From NCBI RefSeq assembly GCF_001645105.1, contig NZ_LKEG01000041.1, positions 76,760 through 140,759 of the forward strand: a DNA stretch of 64,000 bases, in the 5' to 3' direction. Shown here one piece after another: positions 27,844 to 36,815 of this stretch; position 1 is the first letter of the stretch, and the number at the start of each line of letters is the position of its first letter. A program made the position numbers and the translations under genes. Source of the stretch: Pseudomonas marginalis (GTDB lineage Bacteria > Pseudomonadota > Gammaproteobacteria > Pseudomonadales > Pseudomonadaceae). The notes below the pieces were generated by a model. The model was not told the origin of the DNA. It saw only the letters and a program-made list of their open reading frames with translations, and did no database searches.

Positions 27844-28839
27844 ATGCGCGAACAGTCTCTATCAGAAGCCGAATATGACGCGATCACCGATGCCGCTGCG
27901 CATTGGTGCATGCGCATGCACGCCGTTGACTGCACGGAGGGCGAACGTCAGGCGTTTACCCAATGGCACGATGCCCATCCGCTGCATGCCTTTGAATATG
28001 CGGCGATGCTCGAAATCTGGGACGTCGCCGACCACCTGCCACGCCACGAACCTGCGCCAGTAGTGGTGCCCTTCAAGCCCCGCAGCCGGGCGCGTACCTA
28101 CGCAGTGGCAGCGGCGATTTGCCTGGTCGCCCTGCCCCTCGCCGCTTTTACCGGCTGGGAAGCTGGGTGGTTGCCCAGTTCCTATGAGCGCTTCGACGCC
28201 ACCACGGGTTTACGCCAGGTCACCCTGGGCGATGGCAGCCAGGTGGAACTCAACCTTGGCACCGAGCTGGTCTACAGCAACTACAAGGACCAGCGCCGGG
28301 TCACGCTGAACAAGGGCGAGGCGTTCTTCAAGGTCAGCCATGACAACGCCCACCCGTTTATCGTGCGCGCCGGCAATGGCCAGGTACGCGTCACGGGTAC
28401 CCAGTTCAACGTGTGGAAATACGAAGAACAAGTACGGGTGATGCTGCTCGAAGGCTCGGTACAAATCGCCAGCGACGCGGTACACGGCAGCGTGCCCCTC
28501 ACGCCCGGCATGCAGGCCAGCTATCAGCAGGGTGACGCCACGCCTCGCGTGCAGCCGATCAACCCGGACGACACCGCACTGGCCTGGCGCCAGGGCAAGC
28601 TGATCCTCGACAACCTGGCCCTGGCCGATGCGTTGCCGCTGATCAATCGTTACCTGAGCAAACCGGTGATGCTGGCCGACGCCAGCACCGGGGCGATCCG
28701 CATCGGCGGCATCTACAACATCAACGAGGTCAACAACCTCGTGCCCTCCCTGCCCAAGGTGCTGCCGGTCTACCTGACCCAGAACCAGGACGGCAACCCC
28801 GTACTCAATTCCATCCCGCGTAAAGCCCCTAAAGGCTGA
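27844..28839 (+). CDS. FecR-family anti-sigma/sigma-regulator protein without a FecI partner
   Basis: A 331-aa inner-membrane protein. The N-terminal cytoplasmic DUF4880 segment (ITDAAAHWCMRMHAVDCTEG, residues ~12-55) is followed by a membrane helix at ~85-105. The periplasmic FecR domain (FDATTGLRQVTLGDGSQVEL to LLEGSVQIAS, ~115-215) precedes a C-terminal STN-like segment. FecR proteins relay siderophore-receptor status to an ECF sigma factor normally encoded just upstream. Here the upstream neighbour is the toxin-like gene and no sigma gene is present, and the next gene downstream is the fap operon rather than a receptor. AGGATGGGTCA precedes the ATG. Confidence 0.88.
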   Translation: MREQSLSEAEYDAITDAAAHWCMRMHAVDCTEGERQAFTQWHDAHPLHAFEYAAMLEIWDVADHLPRHEPAPVVVPFKPRSRARTYAVAAAICLVALPLAAFTGWEAGWLPSSYERFDATTGLRQVTLGDGSQVELNLGTELVYSNYKDQRRVTLNKGEAFFKVSHDNAHPFIVRAGNGQVRVTGTQFNVWKYEEQVRVMLLEGSVQIASDAVHGSVPLTPGMQASYQQGDATPRVQPINPDDTALAWRQGKLILDNLALADALPLINRYLSKPVMLADASTGAIRIGGIYNINEVNNLVPSLPKVLPVYLTQNQDGNPVLNSIPRKAPKG

Positions 28840-28949
28840 GTCTTCGCCCTCCGGCGTAGGCTTGCGCGCGCCCGACGTGTCCGTTTTTTTTACACCTCCC
28901 TGCCCTGAACCGCCCACGGTGAGCGCGTTCATCGTTTTGTCATGCGCGG

Positions 28950-28967
28950 TGTTTCAACGCTGATACA
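28950..28967. promoter_or_regulatory. Upstream activator dyad 1 of the fap promoter
   Basis: TGTTTCAACGCTGATACA is a 7-4-7 dyad (TGTTTCA / TGATACA, one mismatch). It matches 14 of 18 positions of the second site 70 bp downstream. Together they look like a tandem enhancer for a sigma-54 activator. Confidence 0.6.
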
Positions 28968-29019
28968 GGGAGGTGAAGCGGTTGTGCAGTGGCTGGGTAG
29001 CCTGGGCTTTAAGGGTCGC

Positions 29020-29037
29020 TGTCTCACGGCTGATACA
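29020..29037. promoter_or_regulatory. Upstream activator dyad 2 of the fap promoter
   Basis: TGTCTCACGGCTGATACA has the same 7-4-7 architecture and ends 64 bases before the -24 element. It is probably bound by a sigma-54-dependent activator such as the one encoded at 33996-35321. Confidence 0.6.
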
Positions 29038-29068
29038 GTGCGGCCATCATTTTGCCTCGCATTTATCG

Positions 29069-29081
29069 CAACCCATTGAAT
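29069..29081 (-). promoter_or_regulatory. IHF-like site between activator dyads and sigma-54 promoter
   Basis: CAACCCATTGAAT matches the complement of the IHF consensus (YAANNNNTTGATW) at all fixed positions but one. Its position between enhancer and -24/-12 promoter is where IHF bends DNA at sigma-54 promoters. Confidence 0.5.
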
Positions 29082-29100
29082 AACCGAGACAAATAAAAAG

Positions 29101-29116
29101 CGGCACGGCTTCTGCT
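29101..29116 (+). promoter_or_regulatory. Sigma-54 (-24/-12) promoter of fapABCDEF
   Basis: CGGCACGGCTTCTGCT matches TGGCACG-N4-TTGCW, with the essential GG (29102-29103) and GC (29114-29115) 12 bases apart. It lies 53 bases before the fapA start codon, giving a short leader. Confidence 0.75.
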
Positions 29117-29168
29117 CTCTCCCTTACAACGCTGTTTAGGGTCAGCGTGAAGAATAAGGAATGCCGCC

Positions 29169-29618
29169 GTGATCACACTCACTCAAGGTTCGATGAACGT
29201 ACTGCTGGTCAGCTGTGTACTCAGCGCCAGCATCAGTCTTCCGACCCTGGCAGCTGACGGCGTGATCGTGACCGGCCGCGACGTACAAGGGCACATGTAC
29301 GGACGACCTTCATTCGGTAAAGACCCCTACCCCACCACCGCCAACGCCAATCCAAGCCACGAGATCCTTGGTTCCACGCGTGAGCTCAGTGACATGGACA
29401 TCGGTGGCATCGCCAGTGGCGCGGGCATTACCCGCGCCATCCTGCCCAACGGAAACATTCCGGGCCTGAACAACACCCAAAACAGTGTCTCCACACTCGG
29501 TTCCGGCTCAGCCGCCGGTCACGGTGCCGGCGCTTCCGTGGGTGGGCAGATCAGCGATTCGATCCAGCGTGGCATGGCGCCCTTGAACAACATCGGCAGC
29601 ATGATGGGGGGCAAATAA
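29169..29618 (+). CDS. fapA: FapA, functional amyloid accessory protein
   Basis: A 149-aa periplasmic protein, first gene of the fap operon. The start is GTG at 29169 with AAGGA 8 bases upstream; an ATG eight codons in is the alternative. The signal peptide runs to about residue 29 (PTLAADG). The mature chain is short and glycine/serine rich ([20 protein letters not shown]) and ends SMMGGK. FapA is thought to act as a chaperone-like regulator of fibre composition. Its stop overlaps the fapB start (TAATG). Confidence 0.9.
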   Translation: MITLTQGSMNVLLVSCVLSASISLPTLAADGVIVTGRDVQGHMYGRPSFGKDPYPTTANANPSHEILGSTRELSDMDIGGIASGAGITRAILPNGNIPGLNNTQNSVSTLGSGSAAGHGAGASVGGQISDSIQRGMAPLNNIGSMMGGK

Positions 29619-30169
29619 TGAACCGTTCCCTGCTCCTTCTGGCCCTGCTGGGCAGTGCCTCGGCGATGGCCGACAACACCGCGGTGATCAACAACAGCGG
29701 CCAAGCCTACAACGGCAACGTGATGATCAACCAGGCGGCGGGCAACCAGCAGCAAACCGCCAACAACCGCGCCGTCGCACTTGGTGGCCAGGGCACCACC
29801 CGCAATATCCAGAACATGAACGGCAAGGTCGACCCCTCTCTGGCCGCCAAGGCAGCGATCGAGGGCACCTCTTTTACCAATGGCAACGGCATGTTGGGCA
29901 TCAACCAGTCAGCCGGGGCCAATAACCAATCAGTCAATGCCGTGCGGATCAGCATCAACCCTGGCCCGCAAGCCATAGACGACAGCGTCCTGTTGCAACA
30001 GAACACGACGACGCTGGCAACCGACTCAGGGCTCACCCCCACCACTGGCAGCCGCCAGGTCGTGACAAGCGACCTGGCCTTCACAGGCAGCCGAGGAGTG
30101 ATTCAGGTGAACCAGAGTGCTGGGGTGGGGAACCGAGTGGCTAACACCCTGGGCATCACTATCAAGTAA
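29618..30169 (+). CDS. fapB: FapB, minor amyloid subunit / nucleator
   Basis: A 183-aa protein with a signal peptide ending SASAMA at about residue 18. Three imperfect amyloid repeats are visible around GNVMINQAAGNQQQ (residue ~35), GMLGINQSAGANNQ (~91) and GVIQVNQSAGVGNR (~162), each with the [IV]NQxAG core. FapB is considered the nucleator for FapC. It starts on the last base of the fapA stop codon and is followed by fapC after 67 bp. Confidence 0.92.
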   Translation: MNRSLLLLALLGSASAMADNTAVINNSGQAYNGNVMINQAAGNQQQTANNRAVALGGQGTTRNIQNMNGKVDPSLAAKAAIEGTSFTNGNGMLGINQSAGANNQSVNAVRISINPGPQAIDDSVLLQQNTTTLATDSGLTPTTGSRQVVTSDLAFTGSRGVIQVNQSAGVGNRVANTLGITIK

Positions 30170-30236
30170 CAGCTTGGTAGCACTGGCTAGACCGTACCAA
30201 CACTTAACCAACTAATTAGAAGCAAGGAGAAACACC

Positions 30237-30983
30237 ATGAAACCTCAAATGGCCCTGAAACCAATGGTTTTCGCTCTCGCCGCCCTGATGGCTGCTGCTG
30301 CTCAAGCAGGTGGTGGCTGGCACCCTGCGCCTCAACCAACCGGTGTGGTTGCCTCCGTGGTCACGGATGTACAAAACAGTGTCGGCAACAAGTTTGACGA
30401 CACCAAAACCGAAAACAACGCCTCTGCCGATGGCTCGGTGACCGGCAATAGCGGTAACGTCGGTGTGAACGTTCAAGCCGGCAGCGGCAACCAAGCCGAC
30501 AACTCTGGCGCGATTTCCAGCGCCAAAGGCGACTTCGCCACCGTATTTGCCGTGGTCGATGTGAATCAAAACAGCGGGCTGAACAACTTCGTCAACAAAG
30601 GCACGCAAAACAACGCCTCCCTGGACAACTCGGCTAACGGTAACTCCGGCAACCTGGGCTACAACGGCCAGGCCGGTCAAGGCAACCAAGGCAAAAACAA
30701 CCTGGCGATCACCACGGCTGATGGCAAAAACATCGCAGCGGCCGCCAACACCGAGCAAAACTCGCTCGCCAACAACTACCTCAACACCGCTGCTACCAGC
30801 CACGGTTATGGCCGTGGCAGCAAACCTCAGTACGTGTCCAACAACTCCAGCCTCGACAACTCGGTTAACCGCAACTCCGGCAACGTGGGTGTGAACCTGC
30901 AATCCGGTGCCGGCAACCAAGGCAGCAACAGCCTGTCGATCGGCCAGGGTTGCAGCGCCTGCGCCAGCGGCGTGCGCTTCTGA
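30237..30983 (+). CDS. fapC: FapC, major functional amyloid subunit
   Basis: A 248-aa protein with a signal peptide to about residue 24 (AAAQAGGG). Three amyloid repeats are at ~60-94, 125-159 and 202-236, each following NNxSxDxSxxxNSGNxGxNxQxGxGNQ, separated by two linkers of about 30 and 42 residues. A CSAC (CxxC) pair at 239-242 lies next to the C-terminus, as in other FapC proteins. The linkers are short compared with longer FapC versions. AAGGAG precedes the ATG. A strong terminator begins 8 bases after the stop. Confidence 0.95.
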   Translation: MKPQMALKPMVFALAALMAAAAQAGGGWHPAPQPTGVVASVVTDVQNSVGNKFDDTKTENNASADGSVTGNSGNVGVNVQAGSGNQADNSGAISSAKGDFATVFAVVDVNQNSGLNNFVNKGTQNNASLDNSANGNSGNLGYNGQAGQGNQGKNNLAITTADGKNIAAAANTEQNSLANNYLNTAATSHGYGRGSKPQYVSNNSSLDNSVNRNSGNVGVNLQSGAGNQGSNSLSIGQGCSACASGVRF

Positions 30984-30990
30984 TCCAACG

Positions 30991-31016
30991 GGGCCTTGGC
31001 AACAAGGCCCTTTTTT
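30991..31016 (+). terminator. Intercistronic terminator/attenuator between fapC and fapD
   Basis: GGGCCTTG-GCAA-CAAGGCCC is a perfect 8-bp stem with a GCAA tetraloop, followed by six Ts. It lies inside the operon, so partial read-through would lower fapDEF relative to fapABC. Confidence 0.85.
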
Positions 31017-31058
31017 ACTCCCTGTTTTTTATATCAGTAGCCAGCAGGTCACACGATC

Positions 31059-31739
31059 ATGCGCCTCGCGACCCTCACCCTCCTGATGTTGCTCACCGGC
31101 CCTACATGGGCAGGCACCATGGCGATCTCCGCCATGCCTGGCGGTGCAGTCATCTACAAGAAGGTCGAGAGTATCCGTGAGCGCCGGTTCGCCAACCTGG
31201 TGGAACAGAAAACCGATTTCAGCTGCGGTGCTGCGGCACTCGCCACCATTCTGCGCCAGGGCTATTGGCTGGACGTAGACGAAGACCACGTCATCAAAGG
31301 CATGCTGGTCAATGCGGACCAGGACCTGGTACGCACCCAGGGCTTTTCCATGCTGGACATGAAACGCTACCTCGAAAGCATCGGCATGCGTGCCCGGGGC
31401 TACAAGATCGGTCCAGACACCCTGGTGACCGTGAAGATCCCTGTGGTGGTGCTGCTGGAAATTCGTGGCTACAAGCACTTCGTGGTGTTGCAGCGCGCGG
31501 ACAAGGACTGGGTCTATATCGGCGACCCCGTGCTGGGCCATAAGCGCTATTCACACGACGACTTCGTCAAGGGCTGGAATGGCATCGTTTTCGCCGTGCT
31601 GGGTGAAGGCTACGACAAGGCCAATGCCTTGCTCGACCCGCCCACGCCACTGACCGCCAAGAACCAGTTGAATGAGTTCAGGCCCGTAGGCGATGCCGAG
31701 CTGATGGATTTCGGTTTCATCCAGAGCGACTTCTTCTAA
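31059..31739 (+). CDS. fapD: FapD, C39-family cysteine protease of the fap system
   Basis: A 226-aa protein with a signal peptide to about residue 19. It has the peptidase C39 arrangement: catalytic Cys56 in TDFSCGAAALATIL, His140 in YKHFVVLQR and Asp156 in IGDPVLG. FapD is proposed to process Fap proteins in the periplasm. It lies 43 bp after the attenuator hairpin, with only a weak ribosome-binding site, which fits lower expression than fapC. Confidence 0.93.
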   Translation: MRLATLTLLMLLTGPTWAGTMAISAMPGGAVIYKKVESIRERRFANLVEQKTDFSCGAAALATILRQGYWLDVDEDHVIKGMLVNADQDLVRTQGFSMLDMKRYLESIGMRARGYKIGPDTLVTVKIPVVVLLEIRGYKHFVVLQRADKDWVYIGDPVLGHKRYSHDDFVKGWNGIVFAVLGEGYDKANALLDPPTPLTAKNQLNEFRPVGDAELMDFGFIQSDFF

Positions 31740-31778
31740 AGAAGCGCAATAAGGGGCAGGACGCTCCAGGAGCGAAAG

Positions 31779-32525
31779 ATGAACACTTCCCGTTGGCTGA
31801 CGGTCTTGTGTCTGGCAGCCTCAATGCCCGCTTATGCTTCATCAGGGTTCAAACCGATCGAACTCAAGGATTCGGAAATGGCCGAGCTGCGCGGCCGCTA
31901 CGTGATGCCGGGGCGGATCATCAGCTTCGGTATTGTCATGAGCAGCACCTGGACCAATGCCGTGGGTGACACCATCACCGGCAAAGCCAGCATGCAAGTC
32001 GATTCATCGACCATTACCCCTCAGTTTTATGTGCAGACCACCGGCTCGGCAGGCACCGGTACGAACCAGAATACCGGCACCGGCAACGTCACCGGAGGCG
32101 CAGGCCTGGGCACTGGCACCGGCGTGACGCAAAGCGTGCGCACCGCCGGCGACGGCAACACGGCGTACAACAATGTCGGTATCAACGTCACTGAAAACGG
32201 CTTTGCGCCTTCCAATATTGTGCAATCGGGGCATGTCTTGGTGGCCGGCGGTACGGTAACCGGCGACAGCGCGGCGGGCCGCGTAAGCGTATCGGCCAAC
32301 AATGGCGGCTTGCAGATGGCGATCCAGGCCAACCATAACCAAGGCAATAGCCTCCAGCAGATTGGCGGCGGGCAAGTGCTGCAAGGCACGGTGTTGACCG
32401 GTAATACCAACTTCGTCAACAACATGACCCAGCTCAACGTGGTAATGGGCAATAACGGACTGAACAACCCGGCGTTGAACTGCAATTTGGATCAACTTAA
32501 AGGCCTACGCACTCTCGGTTATTGA
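31779..32525 (+). CDS. fapE: FapE, extracellular fap component
   Basis: A 248-aa protein with a signal peptide ending near PAYASSG (residue ~22). The mature chain starts with a conserved segment (KPIELKDSEMAELRGRYVMPG), continues with a G/T-rich stretch, and ends with NQGNSLQQIGGGQVLQGTVL and CNLDQLKGLRTLGY. FapE is reported as a minor part of the mature fibre. AGGAG precedes the ATG by 8 bases. Confidence 0.9.
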   Translation: MNTSRWLTVLCLAASMPAYASSGFKPIELKDSEMAELRGRYVMPGRIISFGIVMSSTWTNAVGDTITGKASMQVDSSTITPQFYVQTTGSAGTGTNQNTGTGNVTGGAGLGTGTGVTQSVRTAGDGNTAYNNVGINVTENGFAPSNIVQSGHVLVAGGTVTGDSAAGRVSVSANNGGLQMAIQANHNQGNSLQQIGGGQVLQGTVLTGNTNFVNNMTQLNVVMGNNGLNNPALNCNLDQLKGLRTLGY

Positions 32526-32556
32526 ACTACGCTGACCCTCGACACTTTCGCATTAG

Positions 32557-33879
<1,323 letters not shown>

Positions 33880-33889
33880 TTGAGGAGGG

Positions 33890-33938
33890 GCTGCTTCGCC
33901 GCCCAACGCGGGCGGTGCGACAAGCCCGTTTACCACAA
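33890..33938. repeat. Degenerate REP element
   Basis: GGGCTGCTTCGCCGCCCA..GCGGG..ACAAGCCCGTTTACCACA resembles one arm of the REP class at 59100-59141, with changes. It lies between fapF and its terminator. Confidence 0.6.
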
Positions 33939-33944
33939 CAAAGG

Positions 33945-33982
33945 AAAAGCCCCGCAACGATAAGGGTCGTTGCGGGGCTTTT
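33945..33982. terminator. Bidirectional terminator between fapF and the sigma-54 activator
   Basis: AAAAGCCCCGCAACGA pairs perfectly over 16 bp with TCGTTGCGGGGCTTTT across a 6-base loop. It has a T run on one strand and A run on the other, so it can end both convergent transcripts. Confidence 0.92.
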
Positions 33983-33995
33983 CGGTTTACCCGCC

Positions 33996-35321
33996 CTAGC
34001 GGATCTGGTGTTTGTGCAGCAACCGGTAGAACGTGGGCCGGGACACCCCCAGCACGCGGGCGGCGACACTCAGGTTGTCACTGTGCCGGTTGAGCACATC
34101 GCACAGTGCCTGGCGTTCGGCGCGGTGCTTGTAGTCTTCCAGTGTAGCCATGGGCGGCGAAATTGCCTGCCGGCCCTGCAATCCCAGATCAACGGCTTCG
34201 ATTTGGCGCCCTTCGGCCAGTACCAGGCCGCGGCGCACGCGGTTGGCCAGCTCGCGGACATTGCCCGGCCAGGCGTGCTCGCCCATGGCGATCAGGGCGT
34301 CGTCACTGAAGCTGCGGGGGCGGCGGCCGGTTTCCTGGCTGTAGAACCGTGAAAAGTGGTTGGCCAACATCGCGACGTCGCCATGGCGTTCGCGTAATGG
34401 CGCGGTGACCACTTGCAAGACGTTGAGGCGGTAATACAAGTCTTCGCGGAAGGTGCCCTTCTCCACTGCGGCTTCGAGATCGACGTGAGTCGCCGCCAGT
34501 ACGCGCACATCCACGGGAATCGGTTGGCTGCCGCCCACGCGTTCGATCTGTTTTTCCTGCAGAAACCGCAACAGATTGGCTTGCAGTTCCATCGGCAGAT
34601 CGCCGATTTCATCGAGAAACAGCGTGCCGCCGTTCGCGGCTTCAATACGTCCGACCTTGCGCTGATGGGCACCGGTGAACGCACCCTTTTCATGCCCAAA
34701 CAGTTCGGATTGGATCAAGTGTTCCGGGATCGCCCCGCAGTTGATCGCCACAAACGGTTTGGCGTGGCGCTGGGATTGACGATGCAGGGTCTTGGCCACC
34801 AGCTCTTTGCCGGTGCCGCTGTCGCCACGGATCAACACCGGGGATTCAGTGGGCGCCAGCTTGGAGAGCAATTTGCGCAGTTCGCGGATCGGCCGACTGT
34901 CCCCCAACAGTTCATGCTCGGGTTCATCCACCGGCGTCTGGCCCTTGCCCCGTAAGCGTGCCATGCCGAACGCGCGCCCCAGCGTCACCTGTACGCGGGC
35001 GACGTCGAAGGGCAAAGTATGGAAGTCAAAAAACCATTCGCAGACGAAGTCACCGACGTTCTGCAGGCGCAACACGTCCTGGCTGAGTACGGCGATCCAT
35101 TCCGTGCCGCTGCGGCCGATCAGCTCCTTGACCGCTTCCGGACGCTCCAGATGGTACGGTTGCAGGCGCAACAGGCCGACATCACAGGATCGGTCACCCA
35201 CCGCTTCCAACGTACAGCTGTCGACGGCCCACCCCGCCGTCCGCAAACCGGGCAACAGACCGTGGCAGTCGTCACAGGGGTCAACCACTAGCAATCGACG
35301 TTGAACGGGGGGTCCACCCAT
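33996..35321 (-). CDS. Sigma-54-dependent activator, candidate regulator of fap
   Basis: A 441-aa bacterial enhancer-binding protein. The N-terminal ~120 residues form a receiver-like domain that lacks an obvious phospho-acceptor pattern (VVDPCDDCHGLLPGL; D14, D17, D18). The AAA+ domain carries Walker A GDSGTGKE (166-173) and GAFTGA (213-218), the loop that contacts sigma-54. A Fis-type helix-turn-helix closes the chain (NLSVAARVLGVSRPTFYRLL). AAGGAA lies 5 bases before the ATG. It is convergent with fapF, whose operon has a sigma-54 promoter and paired dyads, so it is the natural candidate activator; this is inferred from position and promoter type. Confidence 0.88.
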   Translation of the reverse strand: MGGPPVQRRLLVVDPCDDCHGLLPGLRTAGWAVDSCTLEAVGDRSCDVGLLRLQPYHLERPEAVKELIGRSGTEWIAVLSQDVLRLQNVGDFVCEWFFDFHTLPFDVARVQVTLGRAFGMARLRGKGQTPVDEPEHELLGDSRPIRELRKLLSKLAPTESPVLIRGDSGTGKELVAKTLHRQSQRHAKPFVAINCGAIPEHLIQSELFGHEKGAFTGAHQRKVGRIEAANGGTLFLDEIGDLPMELQANLLRFLQEKQIERVGGSQPIPVDVRVLAATHVDLEAAVEKGTFREDLYYRLNVLQVVTAPLRERHGDVAMLANHFSRFYSQETGRRPRSFSDDALIAMGEHAWPGNVRELANRVRRGLVLAEGRQIEAVDLGLQGRQAISPPMATLEDYKHRAERQALCDVLNRHSDNLSVAARVLGVSRPTFYRLLHKHQIR

Positions 35322-35663
35322 GACTGTTCCTTGGCGTCAAAATTGTTAAAGTTATTTAGAAACAACAGTTTGTGACGTCTGCTGCTAACCCTAGCAAGGT
35401 CTTGACGCGGGGCTTGTACCGTTTCGCTATAAGTCTGGGCAAAAAGCCACTTTCGCGCGTTTACGCCAAAAAAGTTAGGCACTGCCAGAACTTTCATTCA
35501 GCTTTCAAAACAGCCGCTTACATGACGTCCATCACTAAAAGTTGAAAATAGTTGCTCTAACATGTGACCCGTACCCCGCCATCGTGCATCAGTACAAGTA
35601 ACCCGCCGCACGGTCAGCCCAACCGCCGGCACTCACTTGAATGGGCAATGAGAGAGAACCCAC
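35322..35663. other. Gene-free region between divergent genes
   Basis: This AT-richer 342-bp stretch separates the sigma-54 activator from the 86-aa protein gene. I see no convincing ORF, repeat or known operator, and no copy of the fap dyads. It presumably carries both promoters. Confidence 0.5.
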
Positions 35664-35924
35664 ATGAACGCCCCGCTCCGCATCAACGAAGCTCTTTTGA
35701 TCGCAGACCGTGCTTTCCAACCCTTTCAGTGCGTGGCCTGGCACGATGGCAACGGCGCCCTGAGCCTGAGCGTCATCGACCGTACCAATAACCGTATCGG
35801 CAGCAAACAACTGTCGTCGAGTGCCTATACCGACCCGGCGCAACTGGAAAACTTGCTGTTGCAAGCGCGTGCCGAACTCGACAAAGATGGCCACCAGTTG
35901 CAGTCCTGGGTAATGCCAAAGTAA
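35664..35924 (+). CDS. Conserved hypothetical protein, 86 aa
   Basis: A small soluble protein starting MNAPLRINEALLIADRAFQP. No signal peptide, membrane segment or named domain is recognised. The pattern QCVAWHDGNGALSLSVIDRTNN suggests a compact alpha/beta fold. GAGAGA precedes the ATG by about 8 bases. It has its own 3' hairpin at 35936-35969 and no co-directional neighbour. Function unknown. Confidence 0.7.
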   Translation: MNAPLRINEALLIADRAFQPFQCVAWHDGNGALSLSVIDRTNNRIGSKQLSSSAYTDPAQLENLLLQARAELDKDGHQLQSWVMPK

Positions 35925-35935
35925 GTCGACCGTGT

Positions 35936-35969
35936 AACTTGCGCGCCATGTGTTAACGGCGCGCAAGTT
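35936..35969. terminator. 12-bp hairpin between convergent genes
   Basis: AACTTGCGCGCC pairs perfectly with GGCGCGCAAGTT over a 10-base loop. The T run is poor, so termination efficiency is uncertain. Confidence 0.6.
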
Positions 35970-35990
35970 CAGAGTTAGAACACGCGTCGC

Positions 35991-36815
35991 TTAGGGTGCC
36001 GCGAGAATAAACCGTTCGATTGCTTCGGCGGCGCCATCTTCGATGTTGCTGCCCGTCACCACACTGGCCTGGCGCTTGACGGTTTCTTCCGCCTGCCCCA
36101 TGGCAATCGACAACCCGGCCACCTGAAACATCGCCGGGTCATTGCCACCATCGCCAATCGCCGCCGTTTGCTCCATGGGCACCCCCAGGTGCGCCGCTAA
36201 GGTCTTCAAGGCCTCGCCCTTGTTGGCCAGCATCGCGGTCACGTCCAAGTACACCGGTTGCGAACGCGACACCTGGGCCAGCCCCTGCACCTTGGGTTGC
36301 AATCGCGCTTCCAGCTCCACCAATAATTGCGTGTTGTGACTCGCGGCGACGATCTTGTCGACCCGGTCCAGGTAGGGCTCGAAACTCTCCACCACCACCG
36401 GCCCATAGCCCAGGCCATTCGCCTCGCGTGGCTCCATCGGCCCTGGCGGGTCACGGCGCAGCCAGTCGCCATCGGCAAACACCCACACTTCCACCTCCGG
36501 CTCCGCTGAAAACAGCGCCAGGGTAACCAGCGCCGCTTCCGCCGGCAGATGATGGGCAACCAGGATGCTGCCATCCGGGTTGATCAAGGTGCCGCCATTG
36601 AAGCCCGCCACCGGCACATCGATCCCAAAGGTTTCGATCAGGTGCAGCATGGCCTTGGGCGGGCGCCCGCTGGCCAGGCTGAACAACACTCCGGCTTCGC
36701 GCAAGGCGCGCACCGCGTCGGCGGTGCGTTGGCTGAGGCTATGATCGGGATGCAGCAAGGTGCCGTCCACGTCACTGAGGATAAAACGGATGGGATGAAT
36801 CGCTGCGTCACTCAT
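35991..36815 (-). CDS. Cof-type HAD phosphatase
   Basis: A 274-aa haloacid-dehalogenase-superfamily enzyme of the Cof/IIB class. Motif I is DVDGTLLHPDH (nucleophile Asp14), motif II is in LASGRPPKAM, and motif IV is GDGGNDPAMF. A large cap domain sits between, as in sugar-phosphate phosphatases. It overlaps the end of zwf by 4 bases and is the third gene of a gnd-zwf-HAD operon, hinting at a sugar-phosphate substrate or housekeeping role in the pentose pathway. Confidence 0.9.
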   Translation of the reverse strand: MSDAAIHPIRFILSDVDGTLLHPDHSLSQRTADAVRALREAGVLFSLASGRPPKAMLHLIETFGIDVPVAGFNGGTLINPDGSILVAHHLPAEAALVTLALFSAEPEVEVWVFADGDWLRRDPPGPMEPREANGLGYGPVVVESFEPYLDRVDKIVAASHNTQLLVELEARLQPKVQGLAQVSRSQPVYLDVTAMLANKGEALKTLAAHLGVPMEQTAAIGDGGNDPAMFQVAGLSIAMGQAEETVKRQASVVTGSNIEDGAAEAIERFILAAP

